Shown here in pieces: positions 46,101-58,070 of a DNA stretch of 64,000 nucleotides. Under the pieces are notes generated by a model. It made no database searches, was not told the origin of the DNA, and worked only from the letters and a program-made list of their open reading frames with translations. The stretch is from contig NC_133538.1 of NCBI RefSeq assembly GCF_048544455.1, forward strand, positions 439,640,311 through 439,704,310. The letters are read 5' to 3'. A program made the position numbers and the translations under genes. Positions within the stretch are counted from its first letter, which is position 1. Every line of letters begins with the position of its first letter. The DNA comes from Silene latifolia (lineage: Eukaryota; Streptophyta; Magnoliopsida; Caryophyllales; Caryophyllaceae).

Positions 46101-46957
46101 TACCGGCACAATGTTAGCCACCCAATCCGAGTATTCAGACACTTTGATGAACCCAGCCTTGAACTGTTTGTCCACTTCTTCCTTGATTTTTAGGGCCCAC
46201 TCAGGACGCATCCGGCGTAGCTTCATTTTCACGAGTTTAGCCCGGGTTTAATGGGTATCCGGTGCTCTGCAATTTCTCTATCAATCCCAGGCATATCTCT
46301 GTAAGACCAGGCGAACACGTCCTTGTATTCGTGGAGGAGGTCAATGAACTGTTGTCTTTCCGAGGGGTCCAGGGTTGTCCTTATCCTAAGTTCTTGAGGT
46401 GTATTATCGGTTCCTACGTTAATAGGCTCGGTTTCCTCAATGATGGGGGTTTTGGTTTCCCGCTTGTCAAGTTCTTTGGCTAAGTGAGGTGGGTAGTCGC
46501 TCAAGTCAAATTCCTCACAATCATTCAGAATCGCGTTGCAGTTAAATTGAGACGAGTCATAAGCAAACTTAGCGTTCATTAAGTTGACACGAGTGAATAG
46601 CTCGGAAAGGACAGACATCTCGTGGTCAGCCAGAGGCGACACAACAGAGGAAGTGGCCCCTGGAATAGGCTCCAGGTTGTCACCTTTCATTAAAGTGGGG
46701 GTGACCTTAGTAGACTCAGCCACGACTTTGTGATAAAACAGTGGGAAGGGGACCTTGACTGGGACATCAGGAGTGTTAGGAGCTATGACAGACTCTGACT
46801 CCGACTCAGACTCTGACTCAGATCCTTCTTCAACTCCCTTCTTGAACATAGGGCCTTCTCGAGTCGTTATCTTGAGAATACGGCCTTGGCGATCGGTCCA
46901 TTTGATGGTTTTTCTCCAGCCCTGGGTAGCTTTCTCCGGGTCAGTATCGGAGATCAA
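43174..46957 (-). pseudogene. Tat-type pol: RT, RNase H, second RNase H, integrase
   Basis: In minus-strand order: RT from about 46330, with VPVPKKDGRIRVCVDFRDLN, TVMPFGLINAGATYQR and the intact catalytic YVDDMIVKS; RNase H (VTDTAMGAMLAQ, about 45320); archaeal-type RNase H (DLYFDGASNLRGFGVG about 44890, NNAAEYEAC and HGDSSLI, with VDALAKLA at its end); integrase zinc motif (CGSHMS ... CHNCQ, about 44100-44220), core Asp in WGIDIIG and ISDQG, Glu in GAVEAANK; end LKKYYP at 43174. It would copy the RNA, degrade it and insert the cDNA. A 790-codon frame (43860-46232) is intact. Lesions: one-base loss at 46241-46243, TGA at 43860-43862 (CGA to TGA likely) and one-base loss at 43637-43640. RNase H duplication assigns it to Tat. 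Confidence 0.9.
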
Positions 46958-47975
46958 GGCGGTTGGATCAAACTGGTTGTCTTTCAGGGCGATGTTGATA
47001 ATGTCCTCATAGTCGAGGTGCTTGACGTTATCTTCCCCAAATAGGAGTGTGACAACTTATCCGTCAAGGCATGGTGACGGCTTGGACTCAGTTGATGCAG
47101 CTTCGATGTTGTCAGGGATAAAGTAGCAGTCCTGGAAGACTTTCACTTTCGGGTATCTAGCCCTTGCCACAGAGTCATAGATCAGCTCTGGAAAGTCGTG
47201 GTAGAGTTAAGACTCCCCCTCGGGGACAAAGTATCCGTTGAGAGTCAGGTGGTAGGGACGGAGGATGACTCCGTGCTTCTTGATTTTTCGGATTAGGAGG
47301 TTCATCTCCCGGATATCTTCGTCAGTAGGTTCGTATCCCAGCCCAAAGGGAATGTTGGGGACCTTAGCCTGTTTCAAGGGAGGCAATGGGTCTTTTAGTG
47401 GATTGAGAGGCAAACCTGGAAAATAACGCTGATGCATCATGATACGGTTGATCGTGAGGTTGGTGAACGGGTCACACTCAGAGGTTGCCGATTCATCAGT
47501 TATGGCATTTACGGCTTGGAAACCCCACATTTCATTGTCGTCCTCCTCAATGGCTTGGGAGGCTACCCCTCTTCTCATGACTGCTTTGATTGGGGAAGCG
47601 GGGATCGTGATCGTTTTCCCGTTGAAGGGGACCCTTATCTTTTGGTGGAGCGTTGATGTGACCGCCTTGACGGCGTGAATCCAGGGGCGTCCCAGGAGCA
47701 TGTTGAAGGACGCGTCGATGTCGACCACTTGAAAACTGGTTTGTCTTTCTAATGGCCCGGTTGCGACGGTCAAAGTGACTAGCCCAGCGACCTTGCGACG
47801 AGTGTCGTCGTAGGCGCGTACTCCTTGATTCGTCGGGATTAAATCAGATTCCTTGATGCCCAGCCTGTGGGCAGTTTTGAGAGGAATGACATTCATGGCG
47901 GAACCGTCATCCACAAGGACCATTGGTATATTCTTTTGGAGGCATTGTACGGTGATGTACAGGGCTAGGTTATGA
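46958..47975 (-). pseudogene. Tat-type aspartic protease and linker to RT
   Basis: A 238-codon frame (47207-47923) with VDDGSAMNVIP, the active-site region in the DDGS form, and NMLLGRPWIHAVKAV as the second conserved block. The same frame continues after a TAA at 47207-47209 and a second TAA near 47060 through a conserved-looking linker into RT. Ogre elements have an intron between protease and RT; here the linker is open apart from the two stops, so I see no need for one. A frameshift lies upstream, near 47975-48000. Confidence 0.75.
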
Positions 47976-48092
47976 TTGGTTCCGAATAGGTCGGATATCC
48001 TCGTCGGAGAAGACGACCGAGTTGCACAGATCAGGGGCGTCTCTCGTCATGTGTGCCACTATTTCTTCTGGGGAAGAGGTGGAGGGCACGAT

Positions 48093-50077
48093 TTATTTTC
48101 CCAAGGCCTGCAGAAAGGCCTGTCGATGCTCAAAAGACGTTGCGATCAGTTGCCAAATTGAGATTTCGGCTTTTCCTTTCTGGAGCTGTTTCAGGATTGA
48201 GTTCTCGGGGGCCTTTGGTTGAGTGTCCACCTCTGGGTCGATTTGGTCATTCGTTGTTGGAACGGCCGTTGAGTTGCTCGGATTCTGATAGGGACGTCCG
48301 GATCGGGTGAGATGTCCGATTTCTTTCATCCGCTTCTCCTTCCCTGGGAGGATATAGACATCCTCAACATAATCCCTCCATATGTCGTTAATTTCAGAGT
48401 CTCGAGGATACCTTGGAGGGGTATTCCTCGGTGGGTAGTTCTTGTGGGGAATATTTTTGTGAGGGCGATTTTTATGGGGGTAGTTATTTTGGGGGTAGTT
48501 ATTTTGAGAGTAGTTATTTTGAAGGCGATTTTCGTGAGGTCTATGCCAGAATGGTCGCGGGAGCAATCCATCCTGGGACGAGTAGTTTTGAATGCTTGGA
48601 GAATTCTCCCTCGGACGCGGTGTTGGTGGATTGAAAATGAGTCGACAGTAGGCATCGTCGAGTCGGGTGATTCTCTCAGAGAGGCTGGCTATGGCCTCTT
48701 CAACTTGCTGAAACATAGTGAGCATGGTGGCAGCACTGAATACGAACACTCCGTCTGAAGGATCCTTTTCCAGAACATTCACCTCGTCGTCAATTAGCAA
48801 GATGAGATGAGAGCAGTGTAGGTTCGGCTCATCGTCAGAGATGGCGTGAACTCCCAGGGGATTCGTTTTGTTGTTCGGTTTAGTTGGTGGGGGTATAAGT
48901 AAATCTCCCTTCTCAATCATTTCCTGAATGAGGTGCTTGAGTTTGAAACAATTTTCGGAATCATGCCCTTTCCCTCGATGATACTGGCAGTAGGCATTGG
49001 GTTCCGAAATCGGGATTTCTTGGCGTCGGCCGGGTCCGGGGTGGGCCCGATCGGTTGTAATTTCCCTTGGTCTATGAGCCTTTTAAAGGCACTTGCATAT
49101 GTCGACCCTATGTTGGTGAACACTCTTTGGGGGCGTTTAGTTTTCTTGGCAGATGGTTCGACGAGGTTGACCTCATCAATCTTGTGTGTCTGACCGTAAG
49201 GGCGAGATCCGGTTGAGGTGGATCCTTGATAACCCCTGCCAGTGGTCTTTGCTAAAACACCCTTTCGGAGGTCGTCCTCAATACGTGTCCCCAGAATCTG
49301 CAGATCCTGAAAAGTCTTGATATTCTGATACCTCAGTAGGTTGGCATAAACCGGGCGGAGGTTGTTGACAAACTTCTCCACCGAGTTGTTTCACTCGGCT
49401 TAATTGACCAACTGAGTACTCACCCTCCTCCAACGGGTTAGGAACTCAGTGAATCCTTCCTTGTCGTTTTGGGTTAACACCTCGAGAGTACGGGTATTGG
49501 CCTGGATCTCGACATTGTCGGCATACTGTTTGGCAAACTCAACTGCGATCTCATCCCAAGTAGTAAGGTTTTTCGGATCCAAGGAGTAGTACCATTTGCG
49601 AGGAATCGGTTCCAGAGAGGATGGGAAGATCCGAGTAAAGAGCTCCTGTTTGACCCCTTTAATGGCCATGTAGTCTTTGAAAGCACGGATGTGCTTGAGT
49701 GGGTCCTCCACTCCCTTGAACTTGGGCACATCAGTCAGGGTGAAGTTGTAAGGTAACTGATCCCCAACAGGTTCGAACCTTCGGTTATTTTCAAGGTGGA
49801 TATTGTTACCCCGGGCTAGGAGCTGTTCTTCCAAGAGTTTCAGCCTCTTCTCGGTTTCAGTCAGGGGTGGGTTATTATGTTCTCCAATTTCCTTGTTCTC
49901 GAGGGCATCGATACGGGTCTCGACACGATCCAGAATGACATTATGAGCGGTAAGCAGGCTAGCTAGCTGATCAGTTGTGACATCTCTGTTGTTATCATTA
50001 TTGTTGTGGTTGACAGACGAAGTTGAAGATGGGGGCCATGGCTCTGAGGTAAAAAAACGGCTCACATTACAACTCAA
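48093..50077 (-). pseudogene. Tat-type gag, decayed
   Basis: The N-terminal half (49400-50077) has a coiled-coil-like Leu/Glu stretch and the gag core (FKDYMAIKGVKQELF, KWYYSLDP). Two in-frame stops (TAA, TGA) near 49390-49405 separate it from the next part (48917-49381). A one-base C-run loss at 48999-49001 shifts the frame away from CQYHRGKGHDS-E-C, the modified zinc finger of Tat gag. The C-terminal part (48093-48920) has an Asn/Tyr/Pro/His-rich repeat tract (NNYPQ/HKN units, about 48420-48560) and ends at a TAA at about 48093-48096. No clear ATG start; the frame is open upstream of 50077. Confidence 0.75.
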
Positions 50078-51416
50078 TCCGATAAGGTTCCAAGACTGAA
50101 CGCAGACAACACAGAGGACGAGACAAAGATCGACTCAACAAGAAGGGGTGACCGTGTATGGTCCCTCGGTGCTGACTCGATTTATGACGTGACGGTGTTT
50201 GACCGAACCTTTGACACGAGTCCAACATGACGGCGTGACGCCATTGGACAGGTCTCGTGGTGAGACGACTCATAAGTAAAAACCCATAAGTACATTTGCT
50301 TTGACTTGATAGACACGAGGCGGAATTGGAATGGTGGACTGAAGTTTTCGAAAATAGGTATTTCCAAAAAGATTCATTTGTCGCTTTAATGGGCGGCTTC
50401 CGAAGATAGAGATCTCCGCAAGTTGATCAGTTGAAAAGGGTTGTCTTAAGTTTATTTGCAAAAGAAGGTTTGAGTTTAAGTCGGCTCGGAAAACAGTATG
50501 TTGCTTCCCAAGACGGTTTTGAAATTCAAAATTGTATGTTTTGAAAATCGAGTTTGAAATGTTTGAAAAGGTCTCGGGGATGGTGTATGGTCCTCGGGAT
50601 CCCGAAAGTGTCTCGAGAAAAGGATGTGTGCTTTTCTCGGGTTTTAAAAGAGAGCCATTGTCGGCGCGAAACGGGTTAAAATACGTGTCTAGACGCGGCG
50701 ATTATAACGGCGTAAAAAGGTGATTTGAAATGGTTCTACAAAACCGGGTTTGAAAATCGTTATTACGACGGCCTAAAAAGGCGTGTTTGAAATGGTTATA
50801 CAAAACCGCGTTTGGAAATCGTCATTACGACGGCCTAGAAAGGCGTGTTGCAATGGTTATACAAAACCGGGTTTGGAAATCGTCATTACGACGGCCTAGA
50901 AAGGCGTGTATCGGTCGGCGAAAGACCGAGTTTTGAAATGGCCATTATAACGGCGCGAAAGGGGTGTTTTTGAAAATTTGAAAATGACACGGAAGGACTT
51001 ATGATCAGATAGCACATAAGCACTCACAGTTCATTATATTATGCATCATGCTGACATGGGTTTTGGCTTAGAAGGGTGGGTTACACACAAAGCAATCAAA
51101 CCCCGATTTGCGAGAGGGATACCAATCCAAACAAAATATGTAAGGAGGGTGCTCTAGCCTCGTGCTCGAAAGTGATGAAAGCTCTTTGACGAAACAAAAT
51201 GTGTAACGTCAATGGTATGCTTGACTCAATCAGGATTCGAAACGCGGGGATGAGAAAACTCACGCCGACGAAATGAGCCAACTAGTCGAAAATGGTTAGG
51301 TTTTGGGCCCGGACAAGGAACCCGACCGTGACCGTAATATCAATTAATGCATTCCAACCAAGACCTCGTTCGAGTCTCACCATCTAGGGATCACAAAGAC
51401 GTAAGTGTCCTAGTTT
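50078..51416 (-). other. Leader of the Tat-type element
   Basis: Non-coding sequence between PBS and gag. It holds the minisatellite listed next. No gene is supported. Confidence 0.65.
50697..50960. repeat. About 60-bp minisatellite in the leader, four units
   Basis: Units contain GAAATGGTTATACAAAACCG, GTTTGGAAATCGTCATTACG and CGGCCTAGAAAGGCGTGT in order. Three are good copies (starting about 50727, 50788, 50847) with degenerate units on both sides. Confidence 0.85.
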
Positions 51417-51434
51417 TCCCCAGCGGAGTTGCCA
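51417..51434 (-). other. Primer binding site of the Tat-type element
   Basis: The minus strand reads TGGCAACTCCGCTGGGGA, three bases from the 5' LTR end. Ogre/Tat elements have a PBS of this form, reported to match tRNA-Arg. Confidence 0.75.
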
Positions 51435-51437
51435 ATC

Positions 51438-53942
51438 TGTGGACATGGGCCACGTCTCGGTCTGTGGATTTGGGCCACCTACTAGTCCATAGTCGTGGGC
51501 CACCTGCAGGCCAAGCCAATCTGTAGATATGCAGCGGTCTTTTGAAAGCCACGCTCGGCGGCGTACAGGTGCTTTCGACCGGATCGTTTTAGATCGGTCG
51601 GTTTCGTCTCGATAAGGGTCTCGAAACGATTAGAGATGTTCGGAGTCGCCACCAACCATTTGTGGGATGCCTGGAACCCGTTCAAATTCCAATTTATACC
51701 TCGGTCAAATCGAAGCACAAAGTAGCGTTTGACATAGGTACTAAAGATAAGGAAATCGTCCCTCTTTAGCATCTTATCTGTAGAATGACTCTCGTACGCC
51801 CTGGATAAGATCGTACACTATCCAAAGTTTCTGAGTAAGAGGTGAAGGTACGTATTGGAAAGCCCTTTAATCAGACACCCAATCCCGCCCTCGTTTAGCG
51901 GCCTCTACTGATCGATCTTGGTTGGTTGAATGCAAAAGTTGATAAAACGGTTTAAATGCATGAATGTGCATCCAATGATCTAAACCTAACATGTGAGAGC
52001 TTTCTAAGTCGGTTGATTTAATCCAAGTATCAAGTATAAGATGTTGAGTTGGATTAATGGTTGATTTGCATGCAAGACGGAAAATAAACATCCATTTACC
52101 GTATTAGGTTTAGGGTGCATAACATGATCCATTTGTTTTAGTAAGGCAGTTTGCAAATATGGTTTGAATAGTCATCTGACCTGTCCTATATCCGGGTTAA
52201 CCGGAGTCGGGATCGTCCTAGACTAATGCTGGAAGGGAACAGGCCCTGTACCAGGCGGCTATAAGAAGCACGAGCCAGCCGGCGGTGTAAGGAGCCTCCC
52301 TCTGGTTTTGAAAATGAGAAATGAGGAGCCTGCTTGAGGCGCGGGTTTGCCAACGGTTGTATGCCGTGTTCTGACTGTTTAGAAAACGTTATAAAACGTG
52401 TTGAAAATGGGTGTTTGAACCCGGTTTGATTTTGAAATCGTCCTTTAGACCGCATTTGTTGATTTGAAGAACTAGACCCGAACAATCATCATTATTTGAT
52501 AATATTCGGTGTCGGGTTGGATTTGACAAACTTGACATGAATAGTTTTGAAAAATGATTATGGACTAATTGTTTTAAGTCCATTTCGAATGTAATTAGTC
52601 GATACTCGTCATCGTACCCGGGTTAAAATCCGGCATGGTATGTAGAACCAAGGATGATTTTGTGTTGGTGACTAATATGTTTGCTTGAAAATGTGAGGAA
52701 ATGAAATAAAAGGCTTTAAAATACCTTCTAAATGTCATTAACCAAATATTATCACCAAAACACGGATTTAACCGTCATGGTATGAGGAACCAATGGTGAA
52801 AAATGCTTTATGGTTAAAACATGTGAAATGAAACAAAAAGGTTTCGAAAATAATTGAAATGGTAAAAACCGATTACAAATATGAAAAATGGATTAAGGGA
52901 AATGACGAGAACAAACACGGTTGATCTCTGGTCTGAGTACCCCATTTAGGCGCGAGCCTGTTGGCGACCTAAGGGGCTTCTGCCTCAGACCAAAAATCAG
53001 TTTTGGCTCGTTTATTCCATGTTTTGGTTCATGTTATGCATGCTTTAGCATGTTAGAGTCATGAAACAAATGAAAACATAATGAAAGAGGATTTTTACAC
53101 CCTCATACTTACATGTTTGGTTATGGCGAGTGACCGACGTAAGTGTAACAACTTGTTTGATCGGAAAAAACTCGGTTTAAAACCGTTTTGGTAAGTAAAA
53201 AGAGTGTTTTTAGAAGTTTAGTGATGGTGTAGTGGTCGAAGTGGTAGGTCAAGTGGTTTAATGCACGATGACGGTACCAAACAATGTGTAACGCTCGTGT
53301 TTACGATGGGTAGATCGTAAATACGCGTCGGATTGTGACTTAAGAAGTCGAGTCGAGAATTTTAAGGGAGAAAAGAGGGGGAGGACACTCGCGTAACTCT
53401 CAAATGGGTGGCATTTGAGGGGTATTTATAGGAGAATGAGTGGTTGTGTGAGTTTTAAGCGATGTGGCCACCTAGGCTGCTCAAAGAGGCGCGAGCCACG
53501 TCGCGGGTCTTCGAGCTGTGTTGTCGCTTTCACAACAAACGCAATCATTATTTGTTCTATCCTAGGTTTTGTAGACACACGTTTGGTACTTGACCAACAT
53601 GAATCCGGGAAAACGTAAGGTAGAAGGCTTTGAGATATGTTGGTTTTTGTGTTTGACTCGGTTTGACTCGTTGTTGGAGTCGGGATTTTGAATTTTCGAG
53701 TTGTTTTTTGGTCCGGTGTCCGTTTTGACTCTAGTTAGTGTCATTGTGACCCCGTCCCCGTGCATTAAATACTCCAGGTATTTTTGAAATGTTTTGAAAC
53801 GTTTTATTTTCGAAATCGTTTTAAGTTTGCCGACGTAAAGTTGTACACAAACTGTCGATCAAACGCTGCGATTCCAAAACATGTTGTAGTCCGATAATCA
53901 TCGGGTGTTTGTTGGAGTCTCAGCAGATACCAGGTATCTACA
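51438..53942 (-). mobile_element. 5' LTR of the Tat-type element
   Basis: It aligns along its whole length with 34780-37281. TATA box TATAAATA (minus strand) at 53423-53430, with the module GAGGCGCGAGCC at 53483-53508. One module copy (about 52262) is mutated compared with the 3' LTR. Confidence 0.92.
53423..53430 (-). promoter_or_regulatory. TATA box of the 5' LTR of the Tat-type element
   Basis: The minus strand reads TATAAATA 53 bases downstream of the GGCGCG module, the same spacing as in the sister LTR. This copy would drive the genomic RNA. Confidence 0.75.
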
Positions 53943-53946
53943 CATA

Positions 53947-55166
53947 CACTACAAAAAAAAATAGGACTCTGGAGACTATATATGGCAACTGAAAACAGTC
54001 TCTAAAACCAATTTGGCGACTGAAAATGATCACCAAATCCTATTCGCAAGCTCTAGTCGCCTATTTTGATTGAGGCGATTGAATTCAGTCGCCAAAATTG
54101 GCAACCGTTTTATTAGTCACCAACTAGGCTCTATGGCGACTGAAAGTAGTCACCAAATTGGCAACTGAAAACAGTCTCTAAAGACTTATATTAGTCGCCA
54201 ATTTGACATTAAAAAAATAAAAATAAAATAGCCACAGATATGAAACAATCAAGCTCGGATAACATGAAAAAACCAATTTTACATTACAGTACAATCAATT
54301 TTAACATAAAACAACCAATACCATCCACATTAACAACAATTTTGATAACACGAAAAAACCAAATTACGTTCATCGCCGCGGTTGATCATAACATCGGCAA
54401 CGTTAAATACCCTCTACTGACCATCGTTTACAACATGGAACCTTCCGTCGATCGCCATCTATCAGCGTTGAACACCACGCCACCCTTTCCTTTTTTTTCT
54501 CCTCTGTTTCCATTTACTCGCCTCTTAAAACTAAAATACTTAGAAGTCAAGATCAGAAAACAAAAATCATTTTTGAGGATGAAGGGTAAGATACTTTGAA
54601 ATTAAAATATGAAAAATTTAATTTATAGGGAAAATAGACTAATACCTTTAATTAAGTGAAGGACTATGAGATTATGACGAATATTACACAAGAGCAATTA
54701 AACTTGAGATTGGATAAAACAAACTCGTTTAACGAGATGCAGTTGGCTACTTTTGTGATTTAAAAAAAAAAGAGCAATTAAACAAAGCATTGAATGATCG
54801 AGGGTGGCAGTTTGCTTGTGTAAAGATGGAGATAAAATGATGGAAAATATAAGGGAAAGTAATAAATAGAGCCAAAGTTTGTTTGTGTAAAGAAAGCGTG
54901 AGGGTCTACTGAGGGAGGTGGGATCCAATGTCTTATTTGTGTGCAAATAAAATGGCGACTGACATTAAAATCAGTTGCCAAATTGGCGACTGATTACGGT
55001 CATCCGGTCTTATTTATAATTGCCAATATTAATTAATGTAAGGTTTTGTGGGGCCGCCAATTTGGCGACTAATATCAGTCTCCCGAGAGAATATTTTCGT
55101 CACCCATTGACGAATGGTTTGTACAATCGCCATTTATAGTCGGCCGATAACAGAATTCGTGTAGTG
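53947..55166. mobile_element. Non-autonomous CACTA element, array copy 1
   Basis: Starts CACTACAAAAAAAA and ends GAATTCGTGTAGTG, with ATA on both sides (53944-53946 and 55167-55169), a three-base duplication as expected of CACTA (En/Spm) elements. Subterminal TTGGCGACTGA/TCAGTCGCCAA words occur in both orientations at both ends, likely transposase sites. A 119-codon frame at 54240-54599 is shared with the other copy but has no recognisable domain; there is no transposase. It lies inside the Athila-type protease. Confidence 0.9.
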
Positions 55167-55667
55167 ATACATGGGATTGAAAAGCTACCCGTATCTTGTA
55201 GTTTCTTAGGCATGTGATCAACCAATACTGCACTACAATCTTCCTTCAGGGCAGCGAGCCCATCTCCATTTCCTCTTTTCTTTGTCAACACATCTTTGAT
55301 AAATTTGGTGTAGAGTGGAATTTGTGTTACTGCCTCGGTGAAAGGTAATGAAAATTCGATCTTTTTCAGTATATCCAAAAACCTAGAGAATTTATTCTCC
55401 TCATTCACTACTCTACCTCTATTAGAAAATTGTATTGGAGGGTTATAAGGCTTGTTCGATAATGAAGATTTCTTGGTGTCATCTAGCTTTTTGGTTTCCT
55501 TTTCCTTTTCCTTGTTGACCACTTTCTCAATTACAATTTCTTCAAAGACAAAGTTTTTAACACCCTTAGGTTGATGATTCACTTTTCCTTTATTGGAGCT
55601 CTCACCTCTACTTGTTGGCGAAGAAGGTTGACTCTCAACCTTTCCATTCATTACATCCCTCTTCCTT
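55167..55667 (-). pseudogene. Athila-type gag end / protease start, array copy 1
   Basis: Reads a Lys/Glu-rich linker (VVNKEKEKETKKL), KFSRFLDILKKIEFSLPFTEA and GSFSIPC, the region just before the protease active site. It stops at the CACTA element. Removing the CACTA and one ATA joins it in frame to the active-site segment at 34700-34779. On the other side it fuses abruptly at about 55667 to the third ORF of array copy 2; the N-terminal gag is missing. Confidence 0.8.
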
Positions 55668-56990
55668 TATGTGCCCCGACTATCGTAATCATTATAAACG
55701 GGGAATTGACCAATGTTTTGGTCATAGTAGACATGGTCCAACCGCCTCCCCATATCGTCAAACCTTGAATTCGTTTGAATCCGGAAGTCTCAGAACTTGG
55801 ATTTCACAGTACCCATATTAAAATCAATGTTCTTCATAAGGGCTACCAAGGTGAGATCTAAAATTTGGTATTGGGGTGTTTGGCTAGATGAGAAGGGCAT
55901 ATCTTTAGGAAATTACGAGAATTGTTGAAATTGGGAGGTTTGGGTGGTTCACATTTCATATTGCATGGTGGTGTCGGTAGGACCAACACGCTCTCTTGAG
56001 TAAACTTGGTCGGGAGTTGTTGTCGGGTCCACCACTTCAATTTTAAGGAGATACTCTTGCTCATTTTGCTTGATTTTTACTTAGTGGGCATTAGGCAAAG
56101 GGATTTAATTTATATCTTTAATTTGCCAATAGAGTTGTCAGTAAACCAAATTCGTTTTTAGCCTCTTCAATGAGCGAGTCAAATATAAGGTGGATAGAAG
56201 GTTCTCCCCCGCGATCGGATTTAAGTTAGACTCGTCAAAATTTCTCACTAATCCTATAAAAATTTAGCTGACGTGTCCTCCTATATATATTCCGGTATTT
56301 TAGTTGAGGGATTTCGCAAACTTTTTCAAGTGCAGGGCCAAATAGTGGGTGGTGTTGATTTGGAAGCATTCGGGCTTGTTATACAAATATGAGCCAAGGA
56401 TATTGAATTTTTCAGTCTGAAAAGTCCGAGGCTCGTGTCTCGTGAAAATTCTCCAACCCATATACCTATGCCAAATCCTCACCACCGGATTATAGCAAGA
56501 GTTTGCCTCTCTCTTCACTTATGCCCTATCCTCCAAATCGGAGATTGCCTTCCATAACTTGGAGTAGTGGAATTCATCAGGAGGGTTATGGCTGTCCATA
56601 TAAGTTAGCGGAAATATTTTACCAAATTCCTTTAAAGGCAAGGCATATGGGGTATTCATAAGACAAAAAGTTACCATTGACACAAGACCAGTGATCCTTT
56701 GTTTGTCTACCAAAAGAGAGCTCAAGTATTCCCAAGTAAGCCAGGGGTAAGTCCTCCTATTCATCGCATACATTTCCCTCATCCCAACACCCTTAAAGAG
56801 GTTCTTATACTCCGTATCCAAACCCAAAAATCTCATGGTTGTCCATGAAATAAATCAAGTTGGATGTAAAGGATGACGCTTAAATAATTGGAACTTACTA
56901 CGTTGTACCTCGATTGCAAAAACGAGATCGGGGAATACATCATCCGAGCTCGTCCCTGAACTCACTGCCGCTAGCATGGCCGCATTTGCC
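55668..56990 (-). pseudogene. Athila third ORF, array copy 2
   Basis: Same blocks as copy 1; the best frame is 56519-56836, then 56300-56518 and fragments to 55670. About six residues differ from copy 3 in a 105-residue block. The 3' end is cut at the array junction and joined to gag sequence. Not functional. Confidence 0.75.
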
Positions 56991-57160
56991 TTTGCCACTT
57001 CCGCCCTTTGTCTATTAGTTGCCTTGAGTGTTGATGAGGAAAGGATATTGGGTAAGAAAAGAGCATTGTGTTTTTGTGGTGGTTAAAAATGGTGGATATT
57101 TGTTGAGTTTTGAAGCAGTGTTTGTGGAGTTTTTGGAGTGTTTAGGTGTTTGGGAATGTA

Positions 57161-57164
<4 letters not shown>

Positions 57165-57228
<64 letters not shown>
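57165..57228. repeat. (GA)n microsatellite, array copy 2
   Basis: About 31 GA units at the place where copy 1 has about 42. Confidence 0.95.
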
Positions 57229-57231
<3 letters not shown>

Positions 57232-57289
57232 TTTTAGAGAGAGGAATAACTTTGAGTGGTGTAGTGAATTCAAAGGGGTCGAAAAAGTG

Positions 57290-58070
57290 TGTCGTTAGCC
57301 GGTCGGTACTGGCTGCCGGGCACCCGGTTGGGTACACATGTCACACTTAATAATTTTTTCGAATTTTGCCAAAAACCAAATGTTCTCGGTGCCGGTAGCC
57401 TGACCGGCGGCCGGCCACTCGGCTTCAAGCACCACTTCTTCCATTTTCCTCGAACGTGTGCATGTAATGTGCCTTCATAGCCGTGGTCTGGCCTGCCGGC
57501 TCAGGACACACCTCATCTTCTTTTATTCAATTTTCTCAAATAAGGGTGCTCATAGCCGGATGGGTGGCTACCGTTCTACCGGCTCACCACCCCCTCCCCC
57601 CCCCCCCCCCTTCACTTCCAAATCAAGGTTTTTTCCTTAAATTGAAATGCCCTCAGCGTCGCTAGCCTGACCATCGGCCGACCACCCAGATGAGATGGCA
57701 GGTTCTCAATACTTAGTCATTTTTGCATTTTGTCTTCATCAAATGTTAGAATATCTCGACATCGGTCACGTTACGACTTCCGTGTACCCGGTTATTGGTC
57801 CTAAATGCTTGTTTTCAGCATCCTTATCTTTCAATCGAACTCATAGCATCTAAATCTAGGCTAAGTAAGAATGTTACAAGTATTCCGCTTCTTCCATAAA
57901 GACCAAATCCATATCCTCCAAAACACATCGAGGGCGAGAATCTGTCATCCTTTCCTTATCACAAACAAATCCTTTTGACAAACACCAAAAGTAATCCAAG
58001 AAGCTAACTAACCTAAGATACACGCACTATTTACAAATTGGTGGTTCTTGTGAAACTCCACCAACCTAAG
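57290..58070 (-). other. Spacer between integrase and third ORF, array copy 2
   Basis: Non-coding, GCCGG-rich to about 57690. A C-run at 57592-57610 is much longer than at the same place in copy 1 (near 31190-31205). Confidence 0.5.

Larger units (their letters stand above)
34780..53942 (-). mobile_element. Complete Tat-lineage (Ogre/Retand-type) retrotransposon
   Basis: A 19,163-bp minus-strand element with LTRs of 2,502 and 2,505 bp and a perfect CATAC target-site duplication (34775-34779 and 53943-53947). In element direction: 5' LTR, PBS, 1.3-kb leader with minisatellite, gag, protease, RT, RNase H, second archaeal-type RNase H, integrase, non-coding region containing an antisense gene, PPT, 3' LTR. 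Dual RNase H defines the Tat lineage. Antisense extra ORFs between pol and 3' LTR are known from some Tat elements. In a sampled 120-base stretch (36000-36120 against 52661-52780) the LTRs differ at three sites, so the insertion is fairly young. All main ORFs carry stops or frameshifts. Confidence 0.92.

Noticed and set aside
48312..48758. Plus-strand 148-codon frame with hydrophobic repeats
   Set aside because: It is the complement of the Asn/Tyr/Pro/His-rich repeat tract of Tat gag; no promoter or family.
54240..54599. 119-codon frame in CACTA copy 1, also in copy 2
   Set aside because: Its presence in both copies follows from shared descent; there is no transposase or other domain.
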